Positions 9,056 through 17,626 of a DNA stretch of 61,606 nucleotides are shown here, piece by piece. Below the pieces are notes generated by a model that saw only the letters and a program-made list of their open reading frames with translations, was not told where the DNA came from and searched no databases. The first letter of the stretch is position 1. Each line of letters opens with the position of its first letter. The DNA lies in NCBI GenBank assembly GCA_934358675.1, contig CAKRKX010000004.1, positions 1 through 61,606 of the forward strand. Direction: 5' to 3'. The translations under genes were made by a program, and so were the position numbers. This DNA comes from an uncultured Agathobacter sp. (GTDB lineage: Bacteria > Bacillota > Clostridia > Lachnospirales > Lachnospiraceae).

Positions 9056-9206
9056 ATTTTTGGAAAAATGTGGGCTGTGTGCTCCACTTTTATGCGTTTT
9101 TTGACGCAAATTTGGGAGCAAGTCACATGGTCCGCAAGAAACATAAATTTATATGTTACATTTTCCATACTGTTTTGTAATTTTTTCTTCTTTCCGCCCA
9201 AAAGCA

Positions 9207-9500
9207 TTACGGAAAAATTTCCTGCAAAACCGTTGATATTATGCGGTTTTCTTCCTCATCTCTTCTCAAATTCTTCGTTTTAATATCGTCCGTTTCCGAG
9301 ACGTCTTCCTCATCGTTTTCAAGAACAATATTTAAGTAATTTTTCACCTGTTCCCCGACTTTGTCCATCTCTTTTTTCATCATTCGGACACGATGTGCCG
9401 TCACCAGCAAAACCGACAGCGTGATCACCTCTGCCAGGGCAAATCCTCCCACTACAAGTGTCGTCTGATGTCCTGCCATCCATAGCATAATTTCCGTCAT
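9207..9500 (-). CDS. Small single-pass membrane protein of unknown function
   Basis: 97 residues from the ATG at 9500, chosen because AGAGGAAG lies about 9 nt upstream; a longer frame starting at 9542 lacks a ribosome binding site. It has one membrane segment (about 10-32, TTLVVGGFALAEVITLSVLLV) and a charged cytoplasmic coiled-coil-like tail (MMKKEMDKVGEQVKNYLN). It is transcribed divergently from murG. No family recognised. Confidence 0.6.
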   Translation of the reverse strand: MTEIMLWMAGHQTTLVVGGFALAEVITLSVLLVTAHRVRMMKKEMDKVGEQVKNYLNIVLENDEEDVSETDDIKTKNLRRDEEENRIISTVLQEIFP

Positions 9501-9675
9501 AACTTTCATCTTCCTCTCATATAATATTGTGGTTGTTTCCAACTCTCTTTCTTCTATATTATAGTGAAACGAGATAGGCTTCGGAATATCCTATCGTTCG
9601 CAAGTTTCGACAAGCTTCGAGTTGTCCGTCTCCGGCGTACACATAGGGCTTTTCTTTGCCTTTGTCACGTACGAC

Positions 9676-9703
9676 TTGACATTTCATCATGAAAGTATAA
9701 TAT
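9676..9703 (+). promoter_or_regulatory. Probable murG promoter with internal palindrome
   Basis: TTGACA (9676-9681), 16-nt spacer, TAATAT (9698-9703). The spacer contains the inverted repeat TTTCAT-c-ATGAAA, which could be an operator. The gap 9501-9774 is otherwise empty apart from small stems such as GATAGG/CCTATC at about 9572-9594. Confidence 0.5.
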
Positions 9704-9774
9704 GAGTAAAGAGTTATCGATTCGCAAAGAGACTACTATATTGAAATATGAGCAAAACGGAGGATACATATCCC

Positions 9775-10851
9775 ATGGAAAAAAGCAAAAAAATTGTCAT
9801 GACCGGAGGCGGTACCGCCGGTCACGTTACACCAAATATTGCATTGATGCCGGCTTTACAGCAGGCAGGCTATGAAATCACTTATATCGGTTCCTACAAC
9901 GGAATGGAAAAGGAACTGATCGAGGCACAGAACATTCCGTATATCGGAATTTCTTCCGGAAAACTGCGCCGTTACTTCGACTGGAAAAACTTTTCGGATC
10001 CATTTAAGGTATTAAAAGGATATGGTCAGGCAATCTCACTTCTTAAAAAGATAAAACCGGACGTTGTATTCTCCAAGGGCGGCTTCGTATCCGTCCCTGT
10101 TGTACTTGCCGCAAAGCATTGCCACATTCCTGCCATCATTCATGAATCCGATATTACACCGGGTCTTGCAAACCGTATTGCCATCAAAGGCGCAAAGAAA
10201 GTATGTTGCAACTTCCCTGAAACGATGAAGTACCTTCCGGCAGATAAAGCAATCCTGACCGGTTCTCCGATCCGCCGCGAATTGTTCTCCGGCAATGCCG
10301 ATGCCGCAGTTCGCTACTGTGGTTTCCCGGATCGCAGCAAGCCGGTTCTCCTCATTGTTGGCGGAAGTTCCGGATCGAAAGTAATCAATGATGCGGTACG
10401 CAAAGTTCTTCCGGAACTGTTAGAGAAGTTTTATGTCATCCATTTGTGCGGCAAGGGAAATCTTGATGATCAGTTAAAGGGTGTCATCGGTTATGCACAA
10501 TTCGAATACGCAAGCGCCGAACTGACCGACATGTTTGCCTTAGCGGATATGGCAATCTCCCGCGCCGGAGCAAATGCGATCTGTGAATTACTGGCTCTGC
10601 ACAAGCCAAATATTTTAATCCCGCTTTCTGCTGCTGCCAGCCGTGGCGATCAGATCCTGAATGCAAAATCCTTCGAGAAACAGGGATTCTCCTACGTCTT
10701 AGAAGAGGAACAGCTTACCGAACAGACACTTCTTGCTGCGGTAGGCGAAGTATTCAGTCAACGTGATAAATACGTGAAAGCAATGGCAGACAGCGGCCAG
10801 ATGGATTCGATCGGCACAATCGTGAAACTGATTGAAAGCCAGACCAGATAA
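9775..10851 (+). CDS. murG: UDP-GlcNAc:lipid I N-acetylglucosaminyltransferase (MurG)
   Basis: Adds GlcNAc to lipid I to make lipid II at the inner face of the membrane. 358 residues from the ATG at 9775, which has an ACGGAGG ribosome binding site; an ATG at 9748 in frame has none. Motifs: GGGTAGHVTPN at the N-terminus, SKGGFVSVPVVLAA, HESDITPGLANR, GGSSGSKVIN at the start of the second Rossmann domain, and the UDP-binding SRAGANAICELLA. It stands alone, outside a division/cell-wall cluster, as in some clostridia. Confidence 0.95.
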   Translation: MEKSKKIVMTGGGTAGHVTPNIALMPALQQAGYEITYIGSYNGMEKELIEAQNIPYIGISSGKLRRYFDWKNFSDPFKVLKGYGQAISLLKKIKPDVVFSKGGFVSVPVVLAAKHCHIPAIIHESDITPGLANRIAIKGAKKVCCNFPETMKYLPADKAILTGSPIRRELFSGNADAAVRYCGFPDRSKPVLLIVGGSSGSKVINDAVRKVLPELLEKFYVIHLCGKGNLDDQLKGVIGYAQFEYASAELTDMFALADMAISRAGANAICELLALHKPNILIPLSAAASRGDQILNAKSFEKQGFSYVLEEEQLTEQTLLAAVGEVFSQRDKYVKAMADSGQMDSIGTIVKLIESQTR

Positions 10852-10881
10852 ACGATACGAAACAATGTGACTTTTTTATTT

Positions 10882-10914
10882 AAGAGGGTGATGCGCAATC
10901 CGCATCGCCCTCTT
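10882..10914 (+). terminator. Terminator after murG
   Basis: A 14-bp stem (AAGAGGGTGATGCG / CGCATCGCCCTCTT, one G-T pair) with a 5-nt loop, followed by CTTTTCTT, between the convergent murG and HIT genes. Confidence 0.85.
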
Positions 10915-10920
10915 CTTTTC

Positions 10921-11331
10921 TTACATCTTCATCTTGTCACAGATTTCCTTGAACTCGTCATCGGACAGAGTAAGATGCGGATGTTCCTGTACGGCCGGAT
11001 CTGATGCATATCTTGGAATCAGATGCATATGGAAATGGAATACCGTCTGACCTGCAACCTCTCCATTATTCTGTACAAGATTGTAACCGTCACAGCCAAG
11101 CACTTCCGTCTCATGTGTGATCACTTTCTTGGCAAGTTTTGCAGCCTTTCCGAGAATCTCCTCATCGATCTCATAAATATTGGCATAATGCTGCTTTGGC
11201 AGGATCAAAGCATGTCCCTTTGATTCCGGTGCCGCATCTAAGATCACGCGAAAATCATCGTCCTCAAATACGGTATTAGTAGGAATGTCTCCGTTTGCCT
11301 GTTTGCAAAAAATACAATTATCGTCTCTCAT
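10921..11331 (-). CDS. HIT family nucleotide-binding hydrolase
   Basis: 136 residues. It has an N-terminal CIFCK zinc-type motif and the histidine triad HFHMHLIPRY near residues 103-112, typical of the HinT/Hit branch that cleaves purine nucleoside phosphoramidates or related nucleotides. The ribosome binding site TAGGAGG precedes the ATG. It is followed upstream, in the same direction, by a flavodoxin-SCP2 gene 19 nt away, so the two probably form an operon. Substrate unknown. Confidence 0.92.
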   Translation of the reverse strand: MRDDNCIFCKQANGDIPTNTVFEDDDFRVILDAAPESKGHALILPKQHYANIYEIDEEILGKAAKLAKKVITHETEVLGCDGYNLVQNNGEVAGQTVFHFHMHLIPRYASDPAVQEHPHLTLSDDEFKEICDKMKM

Positions 11332-11349
11332 CTCTATTGCCTCCTAAAA

Positions 11350-12339
11350 TTAAAATACAAATACCTGATCCAGCATACGAAGTGTCTTAAAATTGCCCTT
11401 CGCTGTCATCTCTCCGGTCATAAATGCCCGCTGGAATGTCATACGTCCATCAATGATCGACTGCATTACCTCATTGCTCATCTTCGCAACTACATCCGTA
11501 TTCTCTTCGCTTCCGCAACGGATTTCCAGTTTCTTATGATCCACGGATACATACAATGGTTTATGCGTACCTTCTATAATAAAGGAGTAGGTAGCCTGAA
11601 AATCATCGACCGGAATAAAGTGGCTCTCCAGATCCTTCTTGAACGGAGCATCATCCTGCCCCTGTGTCTGTCCAAGCATGTCCTTAAACATAGAAGCCAG
11701 CTCCTCAATATCTTCCTTCTGCTGCTTCACATAAGTATCATCTGAAACATATTTGGAGAGCTGTTCGCTCTCCTGTGGCGTCAGGTTCAACTGCTGCGTG
11801 CGGAGCACACTTCGCTTGACCGCCTGATTACTGGTCGGAAGGCTCTTGATCTTCTGCGAAATCGTGCGATACAGGTTCTCCGCCTTCTTCTCAATGATCA
11901 AATTATATTCCTGACTCATCTGAAAGGTTGCAAGATCCTCCACATAGCCACACAAACCGGCACACGGCGGACCGCCTAAAATCTCCCATGCATTTGACAG
12001 GGTCAATTCACCCTCCCGCTCTCCGTATGTCGTCGACATCACGATCGGCTGCATATAGGTTGTGCTGATCTTCTCCTTGTCTCCGTATAACCAGCACGCA
12101 TCCAGGAACTGCTGCATATAGCCACCGATGCCAAGCCATTCCACCGTCGTCGCAAGAATAATTCCATCCGCATCACGAAATGTCTGTGGCAGCGTCGCGA
12201 TCTCATTCTTATGTTCGTAGATATTGTAGCGTTCAATCGATACGCGAAGTTCCCGAAGCACATCCTCCATCCTGCTTAACACATACAGGGTCGGATCATC
12301 GAGCAAACCTCTTCCACCATAATATATATTGATCTTCAT
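11350..12339 (-). CDS. Flavodoxin-like NADPH-dependent FMN reductase domain fused to SCP2 sterol-carrier domain
   Basis: 329 residues. The N-terminal half (about 1-170) has the look of an NAD(P)H-dependent flavin reductase/flavodoxin fold (DADGIILATTVEWLGIGGYMQQFLD, SNAWEILGGPPCAGLCGY). A Gln/Glu-rich helical linker (about 175-225) follows. The C-terminus (about 235-329) resembles an SCP2 lipid-binding domain (YVSVDHKKLEIRCGSEENTD, GRMTFQRAFMTGEMTAKGN). The combination suggests redox chemistry on, or sensing of, a hydrophobic ligand; this is inference. AAGGAG precedes the ATG. Upstream partner of the HIT gene. Confidence 0.8.
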   Translation of the reverse strand: MKINIYYGGRGLLDDPTLYVLSRMEDVLRELRVSIERYNIYEHKNEIATLPQTFRDADGIILATTVEWLGIGGYMQQFLDACWLYGDKEKISTTYMQPIVMSTTYGEREGELTLSNAWEILGGPPCAGLCGYVEDLATFQMSQEYNLIIEKKAENLYRTISQKIKSLPTSNQAVKRSVLRTQQLNLTPQESEQLSKYVSDDTYVKQQKEDIEELASMFKDMLGQTQGQDDAPFKKDLESHFIPVDDFQATYSFIIEGTHKPLYVSVDHKKLEIRCGSEENTDVVAKMSNEVMQSIIDGRMTFQRAFMTGEMTAKGNFKTLRMLDQVFVF

Positions 12340-12364
12340 CCGTTATTCTCCTTACCATCAACTA

Positions 12365-12994
12365 CTAATTAGTATATGGATTTTCATCCCCAAAATCAAT
12401 ATATTTAGGCTTTTTCCGATAGAGAAGTATTCCCATCAGAAATCCCATGATCAGACCTCCGACATGTCCCCAGTTATCCACTCCTCCGGTATGAATTCCA
12501 TAATACAGACTGATCACAATCATAAAAAGCAGTCCTCTGCCGGTCAACGTCTCATATTGCCCCTTATGAAGGATTACAATCCAGAGCAGTGCACCGATAA
12601 TGCCAAAGATTGCACCGGATGCACCGGCTGATACAGCATAATCTCCACTATGAAGCATCTGCAGATAGGAGAGAGTACTTCCTCCAACCCCTGCGATCAA
12701 ATACAGGATCAGATACTTCACATGACCAAGCGCATCCTCCAGAATCACCCCTGCACAGATCAATATCAGCATATTATTTAATATATGATCAAAGCCGAAA
12801 TGCATAAATGTTGCCGTCAAAAGTCGCCAATACTGCCCCTTCTCCTGAATATACGGGGGCCACACGGCTCCCATTTGCGCCATAAAATCCGACTCCTGTG
12901 TATCACCCATAATTTCCAGAATCAAAAATACGATACAATTGATTGCAACCAGCGTAATCGTGATGTACGCCTGTTTTATCTGCTTTTCACTCAT
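12365..12994 (-). CDS. Rhomboid-family intramembrane serine protease
   Basis: Cleaves substrates within or next to the membrane. 209 residues from the ATG at 12994 (GGGCGG upstream). An earlier in-frame ATG at 13039 lies upstream of the predicted transcript start, so it is not used from this promoter. Six or so membrane segments; the catalytic Ser is in GASGAIFG and the catalytic His in WGHVGGLIMG, with the HFGFDHILNNM motif between helices. Encoded after the FHA gene of the Tad operon; targets unknown. Confidence 0.92.
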   Translation of the reverse strand: MSEKQIKQAYITITLVAINCIVFLILEIMGDTQESDFMAQMGAVWPPYIQEKGQYWRLLTATFMHFGFDHILNNMLILICAGVILEDALGHVKYLILYLIAGVGGSTLSYLQMLHSGDYAVSAGASGAIFGIIGALLWIVILHKGQYETLTGRGLLFMIVISLYYGIHTGGVDNWGHVGGLIMGFLMGILLYRKKPKYIDFGDENPYTN

Positions 12995-13021
12995 AATGCA
13001 GCTACCGCCCTTCTTAGGCGA

Positions 13022-13030
13022 TATTATAGC
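13022..13030 (-). promoter_or_regulatory. Extended -10 promoter for the rhomboid gene
   Basis: TGCTATAAT on the minus strand, with no convincing -35. It lies 28 nt before the chosen start and immediately after the FHA stop codon, giving the rhomboid gene its own transcription start near 13015. Confidence 0.6.
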
Positions 13031-13038
13031 ATATTTCA

Positions 13039-14271
13039 CTAGCAGAATCGATAACGAATGTCTGCAAACTGTACAATATCATTGCAGGCCAGCTTCCTCT
13101 GTTCCCTGTACACAAGCAGTTCCTCATTGACAAAGGTGCCGTTCGTTGAATTTAAATCTTCTATATAAAAGCCGTCATCCTCCTTGTGAATTCTCGCATG
13201 AAACTGGCTGATCGTCTCACGATCAATGCGGATATCTGCCTCCGCCCCATATCCGATACGCATAATCTGCTCCGTAAGCTGAATATCAGAAAGTCCTTCA
13301 CTGCCCGTATAACGCAGTTCCCCCTTGGGCTGTCCATCCAATTTTGTCAGACAGACGGTCGGATGAATGACCGGCACCGGTTCCGGATCGGGCTCTGCAA
13401 TCTCATCCGGATACACAATCGCCTTCGAAGGAGCCGTCTCTTGGAGGATTCCCCATGCAATAAGTTTATCTTTTATTACATCTATGATACTCTCCTCTTT
13501 CGTTCCACTGTTCCTTCTCTTTTGGGGCATCCTGTCGATCGTTTTTTTTCGGTTTTTCTTTTTCCGTCGATCACCGGTTCCATCACTTGTGTAACTGGAA
13601 TACTTTCCATTATCATTCCTCCGGTTTTCATTATTCTTCGGTATAAACGCCCCCGCATCTGTCGCCCTCTCTGTTTTCTTCTTTTCGTGAACCGGTGGTT
13701 CCCAGACTTCATCTTTTTCTCCTATGCCTTTGTCTCTTAGAAGCATACTCCGGATATCCGTAATCTGATATCCGTCCTCCAGTGTCTGCTCATAAATGCG
13801 ATATACTGCACGCACCGCCTGCGCATCCTTGTGATCAACTTTTTTCATCAGATATTCCATCAAAATCTGAAACTCCTGCTCAACCGTCTGGGTTCCCCCC
13901 GGGTACAGCAAAAACATAAACTCCCGGCTCGCATTGCTGACAAACACCAGCTCCGGATCCAGCATCAGACAATTCGTATGGATCAGGTTCCATTCTAACC
14001 GTTCCATCAGCCCGCAGATGCTGATGATCAGCTGCTCCACAAAATCCATTTGCACTTCTTTTACCCTGCAATAAGTGTCCAGTGATTGTTTTCCGGATAT
14101 GTTATACCAATACTGCCCGCCTCCGTCTACATATGCTTTCTCAACCGGCAGGACACCCGGCAGCTTTCTGCGCAGCATCAGCCGCTCATCAATTCCTCCT
14201 TCCGAACCTGCCGGAATCTTCATAAAGCTTCCCGTCACATTTCTCTCATACACAATTTCCCGATTAATCAT
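13039..14271 (-). CDS. FHA-domain protein at the end of the Tad operon (DUF6382-like N-terminus)
   Basis: 410 residues from the ATG at 14271, 7 nt behind GGAG and overlapping the end of the previous gene by 8 nt. The N-terminal 180 residues resemble the domain annotated DUF6382 in Lachnospiraceae Tad loci. A basic, low-complexity linker (about 185-290, RRKKKNRKKTIDRMPQKRR) precedes a C-terminal FHA domain (about 325-410) with GYGAEADIRID, SQFHARIH and NSTNGTFVN, the phosphothreonine-binding signature. The protein probably reads a phospho-signal at the pilus base. A kinase-like protein is encoded 12 kb away at 26039. Confidence 0.85.
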   Translation of the reverse strand: MINREIVYERNVTGSFMKIPAGSEGGIDERLMLRRKLPGVLPVEKAYVDGGGQYWYNISGKQSLDTYCRVKEVQMDFVEQLIISICGLMERLEWNLIHTNCLMLDPELVFVSNASREFMFLLYPGGTQTVEQEFQILMEYLMKKVDHKDAQAVRAVYRIYEQTLEDGYQITDIRSMLLRDKGIGEKDEVWEPPVHEKKKTERATDAGAFIPKNNENRRNDNGKYSSYTSDGTGDRRKKKNRKKTIDRMPQKRRNSGTKEESIIDVIKDKLIAWGILQETAPSKAIVYPDEIAEPDPEPVPVIHPTVCLTKLDGQPKGELRYTGSEGLSDIQLTEQIMRIGYGAEADIRIDRETISQFHARIHKEDDGFYIEDLNSTNGTFVNEELLVYREQRKLACNDIVQFADIRYRFC

Positions 14272-14578
14272 CAACGATCTCCTCTAAAATCTGATAATTG
14301 TAAAACTCTTTTACTTCCCACATCGCGCATACCGTTTCATGCTCGTTCTGTGAACGAACTTCCCCATAGCAACAGATGCCCATCCGCATCGCAATTACCA
14401 TAGCTCCGATGAGAATCGGAACCATAAACGATGCCTCTACCGTATAACTCGCCTGCCAGCCCTCCAACAGCAACTGTCCTATGCAATTTCCAGTTTTCTT
14501 CCACTTTTCCTCATTTACCGCTTCTGCGTATTGCATCGCCTTACTACTCATCTGCCTTTCATATTTACATACTTCCAT
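14264..14578 (-). CDS. TadE-like pseudopilin, small
   Basis: 104 residues with one hydrophobic segment in the context ASYTVEASFMVPILIGAMVIA, the class III pseudopilin motif: a polar N-terminus, then a conserved Glu at +5 of the hydrophobic stretch. The N-terminal 42 residues are polar and cytoplasmic. It lies between the small prepilin peptidase and the FHA gene. Probable minor pilin of the Tad apparatus. Confidence 0.8.
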   Translation of the reverse strand: MEVCKYERQMSSKAMQYAEAVNEEKWKKTGNCIGQLLLEGWQASYTVEASFMVPILIGAMVIAMRMGICCYGEVRSQNEHETVCAMWEVKEFYNYQILEEIVDD

Positions 14579-14590
14579 CGATTCTCACTT

Positions 14591-15004
14591 CTAAAAAACA
14601 CATAACAACACATATCCCGTCAGTAAAAAGGGAACCAGCGGCAGCTCATATTTTTTAGATTTCTTTACCACGACAATCAAAACAAGTGCTGAGAATCCGG
14701 CAATCGCGAAAGCAATCATGCATACATTCATTAACGCGATCGCATCAAGATAACATCCCATTACCAAAATCAGGATCGCATCGCCCCATCCCAGTTGTTC
14801 CTTTGTCATCCACGCCACAAGCAGACACAACATTCCCGGGATAAATCCTGCCAGATCTGCCACACCCCGTAGTCCGCCTCCAACAACCATCAGTAACACG
14901 CCTGCGACTCCCAGAACGAGCAGCCATACTCTTCTTATTTCCTTTTTTCGTATATCTTCTACGCTCATAATACATAATCCACTTATTAACAGTATTTCTT
15001 TCAT
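14591..15004 (-). CDS. A24-family prepilin peptidase, short form (second in the operon)
   Basis: 137 residues from the ATG at 15004 (TGATG overlap with the upstream stop; GAGG 7 nt before). About four membrane helices. The two aspartates of the aspartyl-protease site are visible in MSVEDIRKKEI and in GWGDAILIL (GxGD motif). It probably processes prepilin or pseudopilin leaders. It is the second A24 enzyme in this operon, after the one at 21860, perhaps with a separate substrate. Confidence 0.82.
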   Translation of the reverse strand: MKEILLISGLCIMSVEDIRKKEIRRVWLLVLGVAGVLLMVVGGGLRGVADLAGFIPGMLCLLVAWMTKEQLGWGDAILILVMGCYLDAIALMNVCMIAFAIAGFSALVLIVVVKKSKKYELPLVPFLLTGYVLLCVF

Positions 15005-15849
15005 CACTCATCCTCTACCGTTCCACACTTCGAACAAGGTCCCTTGTTTCCCACTTCCGATCGCGAAACCATATAAACCGTTCTTTTCAACCCGCTACAG
15101 GATAATGTTGCATGGTAAACCTCTCCATAATCTGTAATATAGACCTGTTCATACGTTTTATTTTTTGCCACGCATTGATTGCAACCGTTGTATTTGTGTT
15201 CACTCTTGTTACGCAAAGTGCCAATTTGTGCATATTCTACCGCTCGAATGGACAAATCCAGGTATCTGCAATTTCGACTGCAATGATAGACCGTCCCATG
15301 CTCTGTAACATATACATAATCCTCATCCGTCCATAATTCACGATCACCAGTCCATTTTCTACTTGAACTCGTCTGGGTAATCTGCACACCTTTCACCTTA
15401 AAAAAGGAGATTGGCAGCCGGATGTAATAGTCGGCGCGAAGTGTAACCTCAGGACCATCCAGATCCGACAGAAGCAATGATACCCCTCCCGGCTGATCTG
15501 CTACATATTGCCTGTATTCATTATGCTGCTGTGCTTCTTTGCGAAAATACACCTCCGCTGCCGCGAACAGTACCGGTGTGGAATTTGTCGCACTTGCCTG
15601 CGCAGCTGTCTTTCGACTAGCATAAACAAGTGCTTCCTGCACCTGTGTCTGTACCTGAAGAACCCGAAAGAAAAACAGGATAGACACCAGAAACGCTGTA
15701 ACAAGAGGTAGAACCACCGCCATCTCCAACGTATAGGATCCTTTTCTCCGGATGTGCAAAAATGCCTTTTTGCTACAGCTTGAATTTATAGAATACTCTG
15801 GGAGAGATTTATAGTGGTTGGGTGTTTTTAAGCGCGCGCAAAAAGACAT
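15004..15849 (-). CDS. TadE-like pseudopilin with duplicated Cys-rich C-terminal module
   Basis: 281 residues. A polar N-terminus leads to KGSYTLEMAVVLPLVTAFLV (Glu +5 pseudopilin motif and membrane helix, about 36-63). After a helical region the C-terminus (about 180-281) holds two tandem copies of a module: VY-x-T-x-x-G-x-VYH, a Cys shortly after, and a closing C-x-x-C (CNQC, CSKC). The module resembles the extracellular Ada-type zinc-binding repeat seen in clostridial secreted proteins. AGGAGG precedes the ATG. Probably a surface-exposed minor pilin or adhesin. Confidence 0.82.
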   Translation of the reverse strand: MSFCARLKTPNHYKSLPEYSINSSCSKKAFLHIRRKGSYTLEMAVVLPLVTAFLVSILFFFRVLQVQTQVQEALVYASRKTAAQASATNSTPVLFAAAEVYFRKEAQQHNEYRQYVADQPGGVSLLLSDLDGPEVTLRADYYIRLPISFFKVKGVQITQTSSSRKWTGDRELWTDEDYVYVTEHGTVYHCSRNCRYLDLSIRAVEYAQIGTLRNKSEHKYNGCNQCVAKNKTYEQVYITDYGEVYHATLSCSGLKRTVYMVSRSEVGNKGPCSKCGTVEDE

Positions 15850-15851
15850 TT

Positions 15852-17435
15852 TTACACATCCTCCTTTCCTCTGAAATAACTGTAGGTCGCATCGTCCATG
15901 ATCCTCTGATAGGACGGCGCATTTTTCAACATAGAAACAAAAGCAGTAAAAACAGGATGATACTCGTACGTGGCCTGCACCTGCATCTCACATACAACAT
16001 GATCCATGCGGAACTTATCATATCCGTCTACCGTACGCACAGTTGCCTCCTGGGCGTCCATCGCCCGCATAGCAAGTGTCTTCCCACTCTCAAAAAGAAG
16101 CAACGAGGCGCCGTACTGCATATAGTTCAATCCACCGACATCACAGGATCTCGCTTTACTCCATCCCGAAAGCAATGTCGGAAAATTCTCGATCGTTGAT
16201 GTCCAGGTCGCACTGCTTTTGATCAGTGAAATCTTATCCCCATCCAACAATGCACGTACATCCAGAACACTTTCCACATATGCCCACGCCGCAAGAATTC
16301 CATATTTTACTGCCTCGATAATCAGCGGATTAACAGTCGCACCTGCAAGTGTTACTGCAAGCGTCATTGCCTCGGCCTGCTTATCCGGCATCGCCATAAG
16401 ACTTGCCATATTAAGTCCTTCCCGAACCAGCAATAACCGGTCAACGGTCACCCGCAGATTATCTGCGTCATTGTCTTTTCCCCCGATCAGGTATTCCATC
16501 TCATACTGCAAGGCGTGATCTGCGATCGGTGCCGTATACGAAGACATATAATTGCACACATACTGCGTAAACAATGTCTTATCATACCAGTCCTCATCCG
16601 ATGGAATCTCCGCTGTCCCCTGTGCAAGTGTACGCTTCGACACACGCGCTTCCGAGGTGAATGCCGCACCGGACAGATGCGCCTCCGAAGGCAGGATCAG
16701 ACTGAGGATTCCGCTCTTCTGTGCCTCCATCACGGTTGTAAGTGGGTTTTCTTCATCCGACTTTTTTTCTGTTTTGGCACGATTCGCACTTTGCGCATGA
16801 ACCGCATTCCCCAGCATAGTAACTCCCGATTGCGTCTTTACACCGGATTTGGATTTCTTCTCGGCCGCCTCTTCGCTTTCCTTTTTGGCTTCCTCCAGCG
16901 CATCCAACGCTCCATCGATCTTATCGCTTCCGTCTCCATACTGATCCTGTGAATCCTTAATGCTCTCAAAATTGTTGTAGATTCCCTTTGCCAGTTCGTA
17001 TGCCAGATTTTCCTTCATATATGCACTTATTGCCTGCTCGAATACCGAGCCGCCCCCATCTGTCATAAGCAGATAGGAGTCGGCATTCATATCCACAAGG
17101 TCTGCATGGAACAGATTTATTCCTGCAAACAGTTCATTTTTATGACTGTCACCGAGATTTTCCTGTGTCAGTTTACGCATTTGTGCCGACCGATTGTTGG
17201 TCGAAAGTTCCCCATCTGAATTTGCTGCTGTCATGCCAAGCAGATGGTACTCATCCCATAATGGTCTGCAATAATCCGCAAATATCGATTCCAGCACGGA
17301 ATCCGTATTCATCTGGACGATTTTCTTGAACTCCACATGCCTTGCTTCCTCGATCAATGTAAACAAAAGCTGTGCAACCAGCATAATTGCCAGCGCAGCA
17401 AAAACCGTAATACTTCCTCTGTATCTCCTCTGCAT
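15852..17435 (-). CDS. TadG-like protein (DUF5702)
   Basis: 527 residues. The N-terminus RYRGSITVFAALAIMLVAQLLF is a pseudopilin-like membrane segment with the GSITVF motif typical of DUF5702 proteins of Firmicute Tad loci. The large remainder is extracytoplasmic, with a Lys/Glu/Ser-rich stretch (about 175-235). It overlaps neither neighbour but is spaced by 2 and 12 nt from the TadE-like and Flp genes. Presumed pilus-associated structural or anchoring protein. Confidence 0.85.
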   Translation of the reverse strand: MQRRYRGSITVFAALAIMLVAQLLFTLIEEARHVEFKKIVQMNTDSVLESIFADYCRPLWDEYHLLGMTAANSDGELSTNNRSAQMRKLTQENLGDSHKNELFAGINLFHADLVDMNADSYLLMTDGGGSVFEQAISAYMKENLAYELAKGIYNNFESIKDSQDQYGDGSDKIDGALDALEEAKKESEEAAEKKSKSGVKTQSGVTMLGNAVHAQSANRAKTEKKSDEENPLTTVMEAQKSGILSLILPSEAHLSGAAFTSEARVSKRTLAQGTAEIPSDEDWYDKTLFTQYVCNYMSSYTAPIADHALQYEMEYLIGGKDNDADNLRVTVDRLLLVREGLNMASLMAMPDKQAEAMTLAVTLAGATVNPLIIEAVKYGILAAWAYVESVLDVRALLDGDKISLIKSSATWTSTIENFPTLLSGWSKARSCDVGGLNYMQYGASLLLFESGKTLAMRAMDAQEATVRTVDGYDKFRMDHVVCEMQVQATYEYHPVFTAFVSMLKNAPSYQRIMDDATYSYFRGKEDV

Positions 17436-17447
17436 GCCTTCTAATAA

Positions 17448-17615
17448 TCAAACCTTTCCGGACTCATTCTTGATCTTGTCAAAAATATCATTTACCGTTG
17501 TCGTCAATCGGTTTTTAAAAATCATAACAATTGCAATCAATACAACCACAATGAGAACCATTTCTACAACGCCAACTCCGTCTTCGTCTAGTAGAAAATT
17601 CTTAAATCCTAACAT
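17448..17615 (-). CDS. flp: Flp-type major pilin, 55 residues
   Basis: A very small gene with an excellent ribosome binding site (AAGGAGG, 5 nt before ATG). The product begins MLGFKNFLLDEDGVGVVEMV and continues with a 14-residue hydrophobic helix (LIVVVLIAIVMIFK) and an amphipathic C-terminus. A conserved Glu lies five residues into the mature pilin if cleavage is after a Gly in DEDGVGVVE. This is the Flp1-like signature, and the gene sits exactly where a pilin is expected, between tadC and tadG-like genes. Likely the major fibre subunit, matured by the A24 peptidases. Confidence 0.9.
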   Translation of the reverse strand: MLGFKNFLLDEDGVGVVEMVLIVVVLIAIVMIFKNRLTTTVNDIFDKIKNESGKV

Positions 17616-17626
17616 AATTTCCCTCC

